NCBI RefSeq assembly: GCF_013414195.1
Contig: NZ_JAATTV010000002.1
Location: 1 to 64,000, forward strand
Reading direction: 5' to 3'
Source of the DNA: Psychrobacter sp. BI730
GTDB lineage: Bacteria; Pseudomonadota; Gammaproteobacteria; Pseudomonadales; Moraxellaceae
DNA: 64,000 bases
In this document: one piece after another, positions 10,601 through 17,533 of the stretch
How positions within the stretch are numbered: the stretch's first letter is position 1
Layout: every line of letters starts with the position of its first letter
Notes under the pieces: model-generated
The model's input: the letters and a program-made list of their open reading frames with translations, nothing else
Databases searched by the model: none
What the model was told of the DNA's origin: nothing
Program-made: the position numbers and the translations under genes

Positions 10601-11542
10601 GGAGCGGTATCCGTCGTTTCAGAGTTGGGTAAAGGCTCAAGTTTCACAATGCGTCTACCACTGACGGTAGCCGTGTCTGACGCGTTGGTTGTTCGTGCTG
10701 CAGATCGCTACTATGCGATTCCATTGGTACAGATTGAGCGCGTGGTTCGAATGAATCCAGAGAAGCTCTATGACTACTATCAATCAAATGATGCCACATT
10801 GAATTTTGAAGACACTGAGTATCGAGTACGTTATCTAAATGAAATTTTATCAGGCAATAAGTTAAATGAGTTGGTGGTAAATACCAATACCAGCTTACCG
10901 CTTATTATTATTAAAAACCGTACCGGACAGAATATCGCTTTGCAAGTGGATCAGATTGCAGGTTCGCGCATAGAAGTTGTTGTCAAACCTTTAGGCCAAC
11001 AGTTATCAAATATTCCAGGGGTTTCAGCTGCTACTATTATGGGTGATGGCTCGGTCATGCTCATCTTAGATTTGATTGCCCTTATGCGTAATGCGCAATT
11101 GGTCAAGAATATTACGAAAGCTGCTGATGCTAAAAGAGGACGTATAGAGTCTAAATCTACCATTCTAGTCGTCGATGACTCCGTGACGGTACGTAAAGTA
11201 ACCTCACGTTTCTTAGAGCGCCAAGGGTTCAATGTGGCAGTCGCTAAAGATGGTATTGACGCAATTGAGATATTGCAAGATATGACACCAGACATGATAT
11301 TGCTTGATATCGAAATGCCTCGTATGGACGGCTTCGAGGTCGCCACTCAAGTCCGACATAATAGTCGTCTAAAGCAAATTCCGATTATTATGATAACGTC
11401 ACGTACTGGCGAAAAGCATCGTGAGCGTGCCTTAGAGATTGGTGTGAATGACTATATGGGTAAACCATTCCAAGAAAAAGAGCTGCTTGATAAAATGCAA
11501 AAATTACTAGGTGAAGGGGTCAGCCTGACTAATGAAGGATAA
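4667..11542 (+). CDS. chpA: ChpA, giant hybrid chemosensory histidine kinase
   Basis: This is the central kinase of the Pil-Chp system, phosphorylating PilG and PilH in response to PilJ. At 2291 residues it is slightly shorter than Pseudomonas ChpA (about 2470). Five clear phosphotransfer modules are visible with His at 664, 874, 1071, 1366 and 1543 (HTLKGSGRM, HTLKGSGRM, HTLRGASGS, HTIKGGARM, HTIKGGARM). A weaker N-terminal module carries H46 in YHQVSG. After a helical dimerisation region (about 1690-1830) come the ATPase domain (N-box Asn 1870 in NAVDHG, then DDGRGID and GRGVGMDVV), a CheW domain (about 1995-2135) and a C-terminal receiver with phospho-acceptor D2214. Acidic linkers rich in Asp, Asn and Ser separate the modules. 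Its 3' end overlaps chpB by 11 bases. Confidence 0.96.
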   Translation: MKNQPNDIVTFQWLLPLFNQQLAQISDGWQLGESSIDHEQLTSSYHQVSGALIILKLPLLANVAGKLSQLAGLQSCDDFSIKDRRIGQFSHRLLQREINQYARTGIYHRGLISRAIDELTQALSQRDIETDILVNISDIQHEYTNDHANNENIINSIEVAVPTEQATASLTSEQCQQLLLVWRQQVQALLITNTNQSSALSTLEKASQYLRQTTQDSGLQRLWCLTELLLSDLAQNETPLPERYAALLGQLDQVIESCAQSNEVPSTIVVRLTTAIYVELSYLAHSSKRTQSILDKVSQSTTTASRFLPQLLTQIDALIFKLDEPDSLVAPLQHIREQLKNRGWTYYVSQVESILADLKQSLVSETSFAQEQWQIERKLQELYNAIYSTEQTISLKIGEATSFATVPEVINSNETELKGKHDSIPTDDGLRELRIAVEEIKQNFNDYIQHQDIRLLPASTEFTSIGQAFDDMELPEIRHTMDDIGSLFAQLTTRNITTPSWNLVQALAESLTSIELLLDYLAQQVFDQQLLNLANEHTARATQLLDTDINSPATLNKTVLTQESAATNVVRYDDSGEISPVINIDDANVVEEDSVSLSNNTESDALKQARKHVKPDNFETDEDVHDIFIEEVTEIITDLEDFLPIWAQDSQDLTPLTEVRRGFHTLKGSGRMVGAFSISEIAWSIENLLNRLLDKTLPVTDDVVNLVVDTTKILPALVADFSAQRPPSFDPAITILQSSNLMSQQPVNTGLTTAELAPKEVMSDDAELEKSLLEIDDADNDSNNDSTELVTDSNNKEANTNEYLSTLDIPENLAPFIKETNKLPADADGADPDIKEIFIEEANEVLAEIVPLYESWQENSTDLEGLKDIRRGFHTLKGSGRMVGANYTAELAWSIENMLNRVLDNSVAISADIRQLITDVLAAYPKMLVAFEQGTQDYPAVVPVWIACADAYSKQQGNGFSYAALFAQSVDSSIDEMEEKTPLSDTAETGYVYDDNSSEAIDSTLQTFHSVNEKMAEAAVVLTPQTEEEKAFCKIFIDEAEELLDCIEQFVKDNREQHHIEITDEIVRAFHTLRGASGSSALAAISEVSATIEHSLESLQQQDIGMNAQHLAALAQSATLIDGYLNNYKQNVEQNDASTEDDGSQSQHDIASLQAMLGEQYVANDTTVMTNNKPTIEELLDSNIDTLLDAEWELDDALNHTEIEHIQGYIEQQVSQIASLMEKAQAFPKFVTILDELGNAYRYLSNHIDIAKNQDIQAILHAGHAQLIGLFDALAGSTSLKIDKQVIDELRSIYQKSNDNEDLGFIVRAVPVADLQFETIDTDAELLEIFLEEAQELDTALDESFNKWRADITNINALKVLQRHLHTIKGGARMAGIRSIGDLTHEAESVYESFVENRRAPTAQWLEIMQMVQDTMSLQVMHIVSHKKSFFTPELIEQLRQLEKAKTLPEVIDLVIPVPKNHFEPTERSIAANVVDSDNEVLSTLSLDSMIKQSWANGLPDPDILAVFLEEAEELTNRNKYLHLFLKDTSNTTALQALQRDLHTIKGGARMVTASGIADLAHEMESVYTDFVSNRRPATKKVLELLVASHDWLADAVFILQQHVNPPTPTLLIEALEQFGRNPDSLKTIPKESLQAQREAILIAKENQDSQYLAKDISEMPSMLRDTHEEDQSTSSNEMIRISGGLIEHMINLSGESAINRARIDMGISSLTNSIEEMGTTVQRLADQLRRMEIELEAQILSQIDEELIDNEDFDPLEMDQYSSLNQLSKSLTESASDLVDINHTLLEKTRDSESLLLQLSRTQTELQDGLMNSRMVPFTRLTPRLERIVRQTANELNKSVELTIVNADDEMDRTILERITSPLEHMLRNAVDHGIETTSTRLKSGKERSGRITLEVRREGSEIVIQLTDDGRGIDVEAVRSKAISQGLIDADDNSLSDLDIMQYIFNAGLSTSQQVTQISGRGVGMDVVISEIRQLGGAVSVVSELGKGSSFTMRLPLTVAVSDALVVRAADRYYAIPLVQIERVVRMNPEKLYDYYQSNDATLNFEDTEYRVRYLNEILSGNKLNELVVNTNTSLPLIIIKNRTGQNIALQVDQIAGSRIEVVVKPLGQQLSNIPGVSAATIMGDGSVMLILDLIALMRNAQLVKNITKAADAKRGRIESKSTILVVDDSVTVRKVTSRFLERQGFNVAVAKDGIDAIEILQDMTPDMILLDIEMPRMDGFEVATQVRHNSRLKQIPIIMITSRTGEKHRERALEIGVNDYMGKPFQEKELLDKMQKLLGEGVSLTNEG

Positions 11543-12527
11543 TGCACGTGTTTTAGCGCTGCGAAAAAAAAATAGAAACGATATTAAAGTGATGGTGGTG
11601 GCAGAAGACCATCGCCAGCGCATGGCGTTTTCAGATACGGTACGTGGGTTCGGCTTTACGCTGGTCGGCTGTGTTTCACGAGCACAGTGGCGGGAAACAG
11701 GTGCGCTTTCTAACTCAGCTATCGATATTTGGCTGATAGACAGTGATTATGATGACAGTGTGGCAATAGCGACGGTGGCATCCAAACCAGCAGCAGTACT
11801 AGTGGGCTTCAGTCAAGCACCGTATCTAAACGAATCACAAGAATATGCAAAGTGGCAACGTAAGTTAAAGCGTAAATTTGCCCAATTGCTTGACTTGCCA
11901 ATATTGGTAGATGCTCCAGCTTACAAGAGTGCTGATACTGACTGGCATTATGTCGTATTCTTGGGTGCTTCTATGGGTGGTCCTAGCGCGGTCAAAGAGT
12001 TTTTAGATAACGTACCAGCCACACTACCAATTTGTATTTTATTGGCACATCATTTTAATCAGGCTATGATTGGTACGTTGCCTCGCATACTTAATCGTCA
12101 TAACGACTGGCGCTGTAAGATTATCGCTTCTTCACAGCGGCTACGAGCAGGAGAGTGTCTGATAGTACCTATTGATAAGCAGGTTGTCTGTGATTCAACA
12201 GGTCGCGTGATACTATTGGATCAAGATTGGCATGGTGAATATAAGCCTGCAATCGGGCAGCTGCTCAAAAATACCAGTGATGTTCATGGTAGCGAGCTTA
12301 TTAATATTATATTTTCAGGTATGGGTAATGATGGCTCTCAGTATCTAGACTTAATCCAAGACAATAACAGTCAATTATGGGCACAAGATCCGAGCTTGAG
12401 TGCATGTCCAAGTCAGCCTCAGGCTATCATTGACTCAGGGTATTGCAATTTTGTTGGTAGCCCTACCGATTTAGCAAAAAAACTAACCGATTACATTGGT
12501 GAAAAGGCAGCTAGCCATTCACATTAA
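11532..12527 (+). CDS. chpB: ChpB, CheB-type receptor methylesterase
   Basis: The predicted function is removal of methyl groups from PilJ, opposing PilK. The C-terminal CheB domain (about 138-325) carries the triad: Ser 147 in GASMGGPS, a His at 173/174 in LLAHHFNQ and Asp 267 in GMGNDGS. The N-terminal half resembles a degenerate receiver (VMVVAEDHRQRMAF, WLIDSD) without a convincing full phosphorylation site, so phospho-control is uncertain. The start codon lies inside the last codons of chpA (11-base overlap), which implies translational coupling; 17 bases separate it from the next gene. Confidence 0.88.
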   Translation: MKDNARVLALRKKNRNDIKVMVVAEDHRQRMAFSDTVRGFGFTLVGCVSRAQWRETGALSNSAIDIWLIDSDYDDSVAIATVASKPAAVLVGFSQAPYLNESQEYAKWQRKLKRKFAQLLDLPILVDAPAYKSADTDWHYVVFLGASMGGPSAVKEFLDNVPATLPICILLAHHFNQAMIGTLPRILNRHNDWRCKIIASSQRLRAGECLIVPIDKQVVCDSTGRVILLDQDWHGEYKPAIGQLLKNTSDVHGSELINIIFSGMGNDGSQYLDLIQDNNSQLWAQDPSLSACPSQPQAIIDSGYCNFVGSPTDLAKKLTDYIGEKAASHSH

Positions 12528-12544
12528 CTTATTGCGAGTGACGT

Positions 12545-13042
12545 ATGACACAAATTTTAAAACATTCGTTTGAGGCTGTGAGTCTGTTGACTACCAACAA
12601 CGGTATGCTTGACGTCACTATTGTTCCAGCAGTTAACCAGCCGGACTGGATCATTCCAAGCAGCCTAATTTTGAGTGTGGATGAGTCTCAGCAGCAGGTT
12701 TCTAGATACGACTGGCAACAGCAAGATTTGGCTGTATTTCATTTGCTACTGCAAGATCAAACTCCAGACAAAATGGTTGTTTTGGAAGGTAATACGACTG
12801 ATCACCGTTTTGCCTTACAGACGGCAGGTGATTTGCGTCAGCTGCAAGCACGAATTTCTGAAGTGAAAGATGTAGAGACACCTGAACAATTTAGTGGTGC
12901 TAATATCGAAGGTAGGGAAGAATATTTTGATAAAAATGACGTCTCATCCTACCTATATCAAACAGTGATGATTGATGACGAAATCTACTTAGTGCCAGAC
13001 TTGGATCAAATTGCCTATCACCTGATTGATTCGGATAGCTAG
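12545..13042 (+). CDS. chpC: ChpC-like CheW-domain protein
   Basis: This 165-residue protein follows chpB at the place where Pseudomonas has chpC, a second CheW-type adaptor of about the same size. Sequence support is moderate: a strand-rich layout, PSSLILSVDESQ, a central AVFHLLLQ stretch and a late DDEIYLVPDLDQI that fits the end of a CheW fold. The GQ/RG motifs of strong CheW proteins are absent. The name rests largely on position and length. Neither chpD nor chpE follows; the next gene is a cytochrome b561. It is presumably the last gene of the pil-chp transcript. Confidence 0.6.
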   Translation: MTQILKHSFEAVSLLTTNNGMLDVTIVPAVNQPDWIIPSSLILSVDESQQQVSRYDWQQQDLAVFHLLLQDQTPDKMVVLEGNTTDHRFALQTAGDLRQLQARISEVKDVETPEQFSGANIEGREEYFDKNDVSSYLYQTVMIDDEIYLVPDLDQIAYHLIDSDS

Positions 13043-13084
13043 ATTCTTATCGCTATTTAAGGTATTCTCCGTTCTATAAATAGT

Positions 13085-13133
13085 AAGCCAGTAATGTTAA
13101 TGACTTCATCTGTTGAAGAGCATTAGCTGGCTT
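13085..13133. other. Stem-loop after the pil-chp operon
   Basis: AAGCCAGTAATG at 13085-13096 pairs with CATTAGCTGGCTT at 13121-13133 with one bulged G, and a smaller CTTC/GAAG stem lies inside. No T-run follows on the plus strand, so it is not a standard intrinsic terminator. It could protect the 3' end of the pil-chp mRNA or mark a Rho-dependent end. Confidence 0.4.
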
Positions 13134-13180
13134 ATAAAACTGATTAGAGATAATTCCTGATAAAGGTAGTAGAGTCACTC

Positions 13181-13708
13181 ATGAATAATGCCAACTCGAA
13201 TGTATCAAAGTGGTCGGTTAGTAGCCGTATTTTTCATTGGATTAGTGCAGCCTTACTGTTAGCCACATGGATAATGATACTGCTATATGAGAATTTAGAT
13301 AGCAATATGTTTATTGGATACCATAAAGCGTTCGGCGTGAGCTTATTATTCTGGATGATTGCTCGAGTCATCAACCGCGTTTTTACTAAGGCGCCACCAC
13401 CGTTAGCTATGCCAAAATGGCAAATGCTCGTATCTCAGCTGTCACATTTTGCTCTCTATGCCATACTGATTGCTATGCCACTGGTTGGCTTATTGATGGC
13501 AGTATATGGCGGTCGACCAGTCGATATTTTTGGTATTTTTCAGATACCTGTATTCGTGACCCCAGATAGAAGTTTGGCTCGTTTTTACAATAACTTGCAT
13601 ACTGAGATTATCTGGCCAATGATTATTGGTTTTACGGTCTTGCATATAGCCGCCGCGCTATACCATCAGTTTGTCAAAAAAGACAATCTCATTGCCCGTA
13701 TGAAATAA
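13181..13708 (+). CDS. Cytochrome b561 family di-haem membrane protein
   Basis: This predicted inner-membrane electron carrier of the YodB/CybB type binds two b haems between four membrane helices and may move electrons between quinone and periplasmic partners. Helices lie near residues 18-37, 46-64, 88-111 and 143-166. Likely haem ligands are His 19 (FHWI), His 48 (YHKA), a His near 90 (LSHFALY) and one near 153-160 (LHIAAALYH). The 175 residues match the family. No ribosome binding site stands out beyond a weak AAAGGTAG about 12 bases upstream. The gene is independent of pil-chp by function and is followed by a strong terminator shared with minE. Confidence 0.88.
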   Translation: MNNANSNVSKWSVSSRIFHWISAALLLATWIMILLYENLDSNMFIGYHKAFGVSLLFWMIARVINRVFTKAPPPLAMPKWQMLVSQLSHFALYAILIAMPLVGLLMAVYGGRPVDIFGIFQIPVFVTPDRSLARFYNNLHTEIIWPMIIGFTVLHIAAALYHQFVKKDNLIARMK

Positions 13709-13727
13709 TCTATAATCGATAAACATC

Positions 13728-13763
13728 AAAAAGCCCCAAGTATCAAACTTGGGGCTTTTTTTA
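13728..13763. terminator. Bidirectional intrinsic terminator
   Basis: A perfect 10-base stem (AAGCCCCAAG with CTTGGGGCTT, 13731-13740 and 13748-13757) is flanked by A-runs on the left and T-runs on the right. It can therefore end the cytochrome b561 transcript on the plus strand and the convergent min transcript on the minus strand. Confidence 0.9.
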
Positions 13764-13793
13764 TTCATTGTAGAAATACGTACTGTTAGAATG

Positions 13794-14087
13794 CTATTTC
13801 TTATGCTCAGGTAAATTGATATTCATCTCTAACACATCTAAGCTGTCTTCAGAACGATGGTTAATATTGACATCATCAATCTGCACACCGTTAACGTATT
13901 TGTTCACAACTTCTAAGATTTCACGTTTCATTTTTTCGATGCGATCAACCGTTAAGCGATTGTTCAATCTGTTTTCGCTAGCAACGATAACTTTTAAACG
14001 CTCAGTTGCTAAATTTGCGCTACCTGCGTTACTGTTGTCGTCAGTACCAAATAGGCTACTCCAAAATCCTTTTTTCTTAGTCATCAT
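13794..14087 (-). CDS. minE: MinE, topological specificity factor of division
   Basis: MinE stimulates the ATPase of membrane-bound MinD and drives Min oscillation, which keeps the Z ring at mid-cell. This protein has 97 residues. The anti-MinCD helix region is recognisable at about 28-55 ([11 protein letters not shown] then [15 protein letters not shown]), followed by the dimerising strands ([23 protein letters not shown]). Its ATG overlaps the minD stop by one base (TAATG on the minus strand), giving translational coupling. It is slightly longer than the E. coli protein because of an N-terminal stretch ([12 protein letters not shown]) resembling the membrane-binding segment. Confidence 0.95.
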   Translation of the reverse strand: MMTKKKGFWSSLFGTDDNSNAGSANLATERLKVIVASENRLNNRLTVDRIEKMKREILEVVNKYVNGVQIDDVNINHRSEDSLDVLEMNINLPEHKK

Positions 14088-14899
14088 TATCCCCCAAACC
14101 AGCGCTGTAATAGACTCTTTTTCTTCACGTCAATATGACGTAATGGACGCTCTTCACCCAAGAAACGGGCGACAATGTCTTCATAACATTGACCAGCCAC
14201 AGAGTCGGTATAATGGATAACTGGTTCGCCATGGTTGGACGCTTCAAGCACTGAATGGCTCTCAGGAACAACCCCAAGTAGTGGAACTTTTAGGATATCA
14301 TTTGAGATAGTATCAATATCCATCATCTCATTGGCAGCCGCACGTTCAGGATTATAACGAGTGATAATCAAATGCTCGCGAACAGTCCCTTGGTTCTCTT
14401 CTACTTTTTTCGTCTGACTTTGTAGAATACCGATGATTCTATCTGAGTCACGCACTGAAGAGATTTCAGGGTTGGTGACAATAATAGCTTCATCCGCATG
14501 ATACATCGCTAGCTGTGCACCGCGCTCAATACCAGCAGGCGAGTCACAAATAATATAGTCAAACTGTTTAGAGAGCTCAGCCATTACCTCTGATACCCCT
14601 TCGTCGGTCAGTGCGTCTTTATCGCGTGTCTGACTGGCGGGCAGGATATATAAGTTTTCAAGCTGTTTGTCTTTGACAAGTGCTTGCGACAAACGCGCGT
14701 TTCCAGTGATGACATCAACGAAGTCATAAACAATTCTGTTTTCGCAACCCATGATTAAGTCTAGATTACGTAGACCTACATCAAAGTCGATAACAACCGT
14801 TTTATAGCCACGTAACGCCAAACCAGCGGCAAAAGAAGCACTTGTCGTGGTTTTACCCACACCGCCTTTACCTGAAGTGATTACAACTATCTTCGCCAC
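14087..14899 (-). CDS. minD: MinD, septum-site ATPase
   Basis: This ParA/MinD-type ATPase recruits MinC to the membrane and oscillates under MinE control. The deviant Walker A motif GKGGVGKTT is at residues 10-18. The switch and Walker B regions appear as [13 protein letters not shown] and [11 protein letters not shown]. The C-terminus ends in an amphipathic membrane-targeting helix ([12 protein letters not shown]). The 270 residues are the full family length. It overlaps minE by one base. Upstream, 289 bases separate it from the minC stop, long enough for its own promoter; a short palindrome (14955-14972, ATGTTA/TAACAT) lies there. Confidence 0.97.
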   Translation of the reverse strand: MAKIVVITSGKGGVGKTTTSASFAAGLALRGYKTVVIDFDVGLRNLDLIMGCENRIVYDFVDVITGNARLSQALVKDKQLENLYILPASQTRDKDALTDEGVSEVMAELSKQFDYIICDSPAGIERGAQLAMYHADEAIIVTNPEISSVRDSDRIIGILQSQTKKVEENQGTVREHLIITRYNPERAAANEMMDIDTISNDILKVPLLGVVPESHSVLEASNHGEPVIHYTDSVAGQCYEDIVARFLGEERPLRHIDVKKKSLLQRWFGG

Positions 14900-15188
14900 A
14901 ATGGCACACTCCTATGAATCAATGGGATATCTTTTATATAAATAGCAAAATTACATGTTATTAACCTAACATATATACACTATCTTCGAAGCTAGCCTAG
15001 CATAAATAAACAAAAAATTATAGCAGCTCGATACTAAAGCAGAAAAACAACCTATGTATCGCTCAATTAGCCTCTCTGCGTGGTATTAGTAGAGTCATAA
15101 CTATGGTTTTTGGCTTGTCGAATAGAGCAGCTTAACTACCTTAGTTTTCTATAAAGTCACTTCACGGTGTATTATTTTTAATAGCGTT

Positions 15189-16013
15189 CTAAGCTTCATC
15201 CATCACGGTAAATACTAAGCCTTCGCCTTCTACAAATTTTACTTGCACCGACTTGTCGATAACATGCTCAGGTAAGTTGTCTCGTAAGCAATAGGTTCCT
15301 GCTACTGACACCAGTGAAGGATTAAAGACTTGGCAGAATATACGGGCATCTTTATCCCCTGTTGCGCCTGCCACCAAACGCCCTTGTGCACGGCCATATA
15401 CATGCAAGCTATTGTCAGTAATCGCTTCAGCACCACTATTGATACTACTGGTCAAAATCAAGTCGCCGCCAACGTGATTGAGGCTTTGTCCTGAACGCAA
15501 CATTTGATCATAGATTAAGCTGGTAATATGCTGAGTGCTTACCAACGTCTCGGTGGGCATATTAGATAGTGTGGTTTCAGTAGCAGGTTCGCTCGTGGTA
15601 GAAGTATCAACGACGCTATTAGCATTAACTGCTTCGGCATTGTTATTCTCTGGTGATGGTTGGGTAGGGATAGGCGCTTTTTTACTTGGTAATATACGCT
15701 CAATACGCTTACCATCTGCTGGAAATATCGCTAAGCGCTGCTCACGTGCTTGCGCATCAAGCATACCTGTCACCACGCCAATAGGCTGTAACCCCCATGC
15801 CCATAACAGCTCTACCAATGCTGATAAATCCTGCTCAACGTCACTATCAATAAGGATAGGAATATTGCTCGATTTATTGCTGAGCGTTTCAGTTAGCTGA
15901 GCTTCTATAGCTGCTAGATCGCTTGTACTAAACTGTACGCGTGAAAACGTCAGCATCTTGCCATAGAAAGCTAGCGCTGGTGCAGTCTGGTTATCGTTAG
16001 CTGAAACTGTCAT
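15189..16013 (-). CDS. minC: MinC, division septum inhibitor
   Basis: MinC blocks FtsZ assembly away from mid-cell when brought to the membrane by MinD. The N-terminal FtsZ-inhibiting domain (about 10-95, ending WGLQPIGVVTG) is followed by a Ser/Thr/Pro-rich linker (about 105-160). The C-terminal beta-helix domain shows HVGGDLILTSSINSGAEAI and GRAQGRLVAGATGD, the surface that binds MinD. I used ATG 16013 (274 residues) because AAGGG lies 7 bases upstream; the TTG six bases earlier is less likely. Unlike E. coli, minC is not tightly linked to minD here. Confidence 0.94.
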   Translation of the reverse strand: MTVSANDNQTAPALAFYGKMLTFSRVQFSTSDLAAIEAQLTETLSNKSSNIPILIDSDVEQDLSALVELLWAWGLQPIGVVTGMLDAQAREQRLAIFPADGKRIERILPSKKAPIPTQPSPENNNAEAVNANSVVDTSTTSEPATETTLSNMPTETLVSTQHITSLIYDQMLRSGQSLNHVGGDLILTSSINSGAEAITDNSLHVYGRAQGRLVAGATGDKDARIFCQVFNPSLVSVAGTYCLRDNLPEHVIDKSVQVKFVEGEGLVFTVMDEA

Positions 16014-16084
16014 ATACAAACCCTTAAAAATAATTCTGTCACGGTATTATGTCTCTTATTACGTCATGCTATTAGATAGCTAAA

Positions 16085-17182
16085 CTATAGATTTAGCATA
16101 TCTTGGTGCTTCCATTGCTGCACTTTTACTTGCGCTTCAAACGCGGTCAAACTGTCATCAATGATACTAGAAATTAAAGTATCTAGCGCTGTATTATTGG
16201 TATCTATTTGCGCAATACCGCTAGCAATTTCCATCATCAATATATCCAAGCGCTTAGGGTCTAAAAGTCGCTTGTTTAATGCGTTTACGACGTTCTCACC
16301 GATATTGTGGCCGACGTGATGTAGCTGTGATTCAATCAGACTGCCCGCGATCGGTATCATGCGTAGATAGCGGCGCAACTCAGGTGTATTGGCCAACCCT
16401 TCTTCAATAGCATTGCCCATTTCGCTCGCCAATATACTGCCGCCACCTGATGAGGCAGTCAGTTCCTGCAGCTTCGGTGCAAGTTCTGTACGCAATACAG
16501 ATAATACGGCCGCTTCAATCTCATTTCGATTTTTTGCAATCGTCGACTCGATGAATGATTTATGCGTGTCTGAACTGGTTAGCTCTTGTCGAAAGTTTTG
16601 TATCGCTGTCAAAATAACGCGATCAGAGAGCTCTTCTAACAGTAGGTCAATGTAGAACTTGATTCGGTTGATCCACGTCTGCGGCAGTACTTGGTAGCCA
16701 AGCTGATATAGACGTCGTCCAATAACGACCGCTCGCAGCAGTCGCAAAGCACGTAGCTGCGGAAAACAGCCTAATACTTCGTACCAATGAACGAATGGGA
16801 AAAAGAACCAGCGATAATAGACTTTTTGTTTGATGGCAATCGCCCAGCGCAATAGCAACTCAACGACCAAAAAGATAGTAAAAAACCCTCCAGCAGTGCG
16901 TAGAGGATCATGTAGAGTGCTCTGATACCAATTGAGCGCTTCACTGATGGTTAGCCATTCTGCAGCATTACTACTAAAATTGCTCATCAAAATAGCATCG
17001 ATACTGATCAATAGCAGATCAATACTGATGGCAATAATCATGACAATATCGTAAGTGAGCTTAAAGCGACTCGGCTTTGGATGATTCGGGTTTGGCGGCT
17101 CATCACTTATTGGATAAGGAGGCTGACTCAAAACAGATTCGGTAGCTAACGGCGAGCTAGTAGTAGAGATGGGCACAGTCAT
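16085..17182 (-). CDS. Membrane protein resembling a lone voltage-sensor domain
   Basis: I recognise no named family with certainty. The protein has 365 residues: a Pro-rich cytosolic N-terminus (1-40), a membrane segment at about 44-66, and a second at about 98-117 (FLVVELLLRW) resembling S2 of voltage sensors, with an acidic residue three before a Leu-Leu-Leu-Arg. An aromatic segment (FFFPFVHWYEVLG, about 126-138) resembles S3, and an S4-like helix has Arg at 144, 147, 150, 156 and 157. No pore loop or S5-S6 follows. Instead residues 165-365 are soluble and helical, with a Gly-rich turn (ASSGGGSILASEMG). The start has TAAGGT just upstream. It lies 71 bases upstream of minC on the same strand, so it may share a transcript with it. 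It could be a voltage-sensing or scaffold protein. Confidence 0.55.
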   Translation of the reverse strand: MTVPISTTSSPLATESVLSQPPYPISDEPPNPNHPKPSRFKLTYDIVMIIAISIDLLLISIDAILMSNFSSNAAEWLTISEALNWYQSTLHDPLRTAGGFFTIFLVVELLLRWAIAIKQKVYYRWFFFPFVHWYEVLGCFPQLRALRLLRAVVIGRRLYQLGYQVLPQTWINRIKFYIDLLLEELSDRVILTAIQNFRQELTSSDTHKSFIESTIAKNRNEIEAAVLSVLRTELAPKLQELTASSGGGSILASEMGNAIEEGLANTPELRRYLRMIPIAGSLIESQLHHVGHNIGENVVNALNKRLLDPKRLDILMMEIASGIAQIDTNNTALDTLISSIIDDSLTAFEAQVKVQQWKHQDMLNL

Positions 17183-17533
17183 ACCTTATAAGTAATAAAT
17201 GGCACAAAGAATGGGTAAGAATTCGATATTTGCTACCATTTACTATGAAAGTAGACATCGAAAATCTATGAGTTCATGATTAGTCACATTATCAATGAAT
17301 AAGGCTAAAAAACAACCCATCTTTGATTAAAATTTACTTATGATGCATGGCTGTTTGAACAGTAAACATCATAAGTAAGATATGACTATTGTGACACCTA
17401 TACCCGTAACTTTGTCGCCCAATAACTTTTTATCTCGTTATCGATATTTACTACTTAGTGCGCTTGCATAGACTGTACTTGGTATTTGATAAGATTTAAC
17501 GGACAGCCAATTTAATATGGCTGCTCATGATTG
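17183..17533. other. Intergenic stretch with inverted repeats
   Basis: This lies between the acyltransferase stop (minus strand) and the start of the voltage-sensor-like gene. It contains a perfect 12-base inverted repeat (17334-17378, listed separately) and a 6-base stem, CAGCCA/TGGCTG, at 17504-17523 just after the acyltransferase stop, which lacks a T-run. No coding potential is evident. Confidence 0.6.
17334..17378. repeat. Perfect 12-base inverted repeat with inner palindrome
   Basis: TTACTTATGATG (17334-17345) and CATCATAAGTAA (17367-17378) are exact reverse complements separated by 21 bases. The spacer contains a further palindrome, CTGTTTGAACAG. The minus-strand exit has only a mixed A/T tail. 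It could be an operator for the downstream minus-strand gene, a weak terminator of the acyltransferase gene, or a remnant of a small mobile element. Confidence 0.75.
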
